Shown: positions 33,912 to 34,819 of the stretch, piece after piece
Position numbering within the stretch: the stretch's first letter is position 1
Layout: each line of letters begins with the position of its first letter
Assembly: GCA_009918675.1 (NCBI GenBank)
Contig: RGDM01000031.1
Location: forward strand, 1-34,819
From: a bacterium
GTDB taxonomy: Bacteria > Bdellovibrionota_B > Oligoflexia > Silvanigrellales > Silvanigrellaceae
Reading direction: 5' to 3'
DNA: 34,819 bases
Made by a program: the position numbers and the translations under genes
Notes under the pieces: model-generated
The model's database searches: none
Seen by the model: the letters and a program-made list of their open reading frames with translations, nothing else
What the model was told of the DNA's origin: nothing

Positions 33912-34517
33912 TCATTTGCTTTTCGCGTTCCCTTCCTGCGCTTCCTCCGCTCTCTTTCCTGCTACAGGTGTCGCAGTTACCAACGTCAATGGTGTCTGAT
34001 TTTTTCTTTCCTCATTCTCACGCTTGAATGTTTCATCTGATTTGAAAATGAATTCATGCGCGAGAAAGCGATTGATTCCCAAAGGCGGTGGTAAAAAGCG
34101 CAGACCTTTGAATGAGGTTGCAATGCAGTTGGTAAAGTCCGTATCCCGGAAATCGGAATCGGCGAGTTCGAAATTTTTGAGTTTGCCATCTTCTTCAACA
34201 TGGAAGACAAATGTGACTTTACCCTCAAAAATATCAGCCTTTTCGTTTGAAGTTCCGGGCTTTGGGGTTGGATTAACTTCGTCATAACCAGCCTCGCGCA
34301 GCATCGTCTTATAACAAGTCGATAACGCCTTTCGCCGCTCAGCAGACATAATTTTATCGCCAAATCCATTGCGGCGGTATGCCTGCTCGACCTTGTTATC
34401 AGGAGCAGGACTCATAAGCACAGGTTTGTCAGATCTTGCCAAGTGAAATATAAAAGCAATGCCGACTCCCAACACCAGACCCACTGCAAATGATTTTTGG
34501 TTCAATTCAATTTTCAT
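33912..34517 (-). CDS. Membrane-anchored AgmX/PglI C-terminal-domain-like protein
   Basis: This 201-residue protein starts at the ATG at 34517; a longer frame begins at TTG 34523. One N-terminal transmembrane helix (FAVGLVLGVGIAFIFHLA) leads to a short periplasmic linker and a helix (SAERRKALSTCYKTML). Then comes a TonB-C-like domain, GKVTFVFHVEEDGKLKNFEL, FTNCIATSFKGLRFLPPP, which matches the AgmX/PglI C-terminal pattern of a strand, DG, a conserved Cys helix and FPPP-like end. The tail is Lys/Glu-rich. Proteins with this domain are common in myxobacteria and Bdellovibrio-like bacteria and often belong to motility or envelope assemblies. Its upstream DNA holds a 35-bp tandem repeat and then the rRNA operon end. 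Confidence 0.72.
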   Translation of the reverse strand: MKIELNQKSFAVGLVLGVGIAFIFHLARSDKPVLMSPAPDNKVEQAYRRNGFGDKIMSAERRKALSTCYKTMLREAGYDEVNPTPKPGTSNEKADIFEGKVTFVFHVEEDGKLKNFELADSDFRDTDFTNCIATSFKGLRFLPPPLGINRFLAHEFIFKSDETFKRENEERKNQTPLTLVTATPVAGKRAEEAQEGNAKSK

Positions 34518-34523
34518 ATTCAA

Positions 34524-34589
34524 GTCCGCTCAATCATGTTTAGTTAGAGCTAACATAGGTCCGCTCAGCCATGTTTACTTAAAGCTAAC
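34524..34589 (-). repeat. Tandem 35-bp duplication upstream of the AgmX/PglI-C-like gene
   Basis: Two 31-base units (34524-34554 and 34559-34589) match at 27 positions and are spaced 35 bases apart. On the minus strand each contains AACATG then GAGCGGAC. The upstream copy opens a ten-codon frame (ATG 34572 to TAA 34540) and the downstream copy a five-codon frame ending at 34520, three bases before the gene's ATG. A leader-peptide or duplicated-operator role is possible but unproven. Confidence 0.6.
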
Positions 34590-34720
34590 TGGCTCGACCT
34601 GGGAGGTGTAGTTGACCGGTGTTGGAAATGAACACAGACCCTGCAAGAAGTGCATGATGATGACCCACTGCGGGCCGCAAGCAATGGCTCGTGAGTCAAA
34701 GCAATTCGAATGTTGGTCAT

Positions 34721-34755
34721 AAAAAAATCCCCGAGAGATTTTTCTCTCGGGGATT
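34721..34755 (-). terminator. Rho-independent terminator of the rRNA operon
   Basis: A perfect 12-bp stem (34727-34738 with 34743-34754) around a four-base loop is followed on the minus strand by seven T. It lies just after the 5S rRNA 3' end and ends that operon. Confidence 0.95.
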
Positions 34756-34765
34756 CGGAATAAAA

Positions 34766-34819
34766 AGGCTGCACCGAGCTACTCTCCCACAGTTAAAACT
34801 GCAGTACCATTGCCGCAGG
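34766..34819 (-). rRNA. rrf: 5S ribosomal RNA, 3' part
   Basis: Read on the minus strand from the window edge, the sequence GGTACTGCAG...TGTGGGAGAGTAGCTCGGTGC has the conserved GGGAGAGTAG loop/helix of the 5S rRNA 3' half, and the terminator follows directly. The 5' half and the rest of the rRNA operon lie outside the window. The exact 3' end (34766-34769) is estimated. Confidence 0.9.

Noticed and set aside
34565..34774. A 69-codon minus-strand frame
   Set aside because: It runs through the 5S 3' end region and the strong rRNA terminator, so it would not be transcribed as a messenger.
1..34819. CRISPR arrays, tRNA genes, prophage genes or integrase/attachment sites
   Set aside because: I saw no regularly spaced short repeats, no cloverleaf-like gene ends and no phage or integrase proteins in either strand.

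Overview
The window looks like chromosomal DNA of a Gram-negative bacterium. It carries an RND efflux operon with a TolC channel, nine predicted lipoproteins, and an rRNA operon whose 5S 3' end lies at the right edge on the minus strand. A 7TM-DISM receptor fused to a SpoIIE-type phosphatase, an AgmX/PglI-C-like protein, a RoxA-like di-heme cytochrome and many secreted hydrolases would suit a Bdellovibrionota/Oligoflexia-type or other former deltaproteobacterial lineage. That placement is inference, with moderate confidence.

Left end (1-7.2 kb): two overlapping minus-strand genes, a membrane-anchored beta-propeller protein and a PEP-synthase-like enzyme, both look broken. A lipoprotein gene, a 370-bp gap with IS21-like repeats, a Kef-type cation/proton antiporter and a small exported protein follow.

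Efflux operon (7.2-14.2 kb): reading leftwards, a TetR regulator, a TolC-like channel, a lipoprotein adaptor, an RND pump and uracil-DNA glycosylase are tightly packed, with overlapping or near-abutting ends. A strong promoter precedes the regulator, with an imperfect palindrome in its spacer.

Exported-protein region (14.3-24 kb): this holds a periplasmic protein built of five exact 23-residue cysteine repeats, a lipoprotein behind an excellent sigma-54 site, and a GIY-YIG protein. It also holds a trypsin-like lipoprotein with a very large insertion, an MNIO (DUF692) enzyme overlapping its DUF2063-type partner with no adjacent precursor peptide, an astacin-like metalloprotease lipoprotein, further small lipoproteins and a di-heme cytochrome c.

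Signalling and right end (24-34.8 kb): a START-domain protein is coupled to an intact 7TM-DISM/SpoIIE receptor. A transglutaminase-elicitor-like lipoprotein, an eroded extradiol dioxygenase gene, an Lnt-like nitrilase-fold membrane protein, a second 7TM-DISM/SpoIIE gene broken by two in-frame stops and a frameshift, and an AgmX/PglI-C-like protein follow. The 5S rRNA and its terminator close the window.

Two themes stand out: a dense set of exported, mostly lipidated proteins, and at least four visibly decayed genes among long intact ones, which points to local gene loss more than poor sequence.
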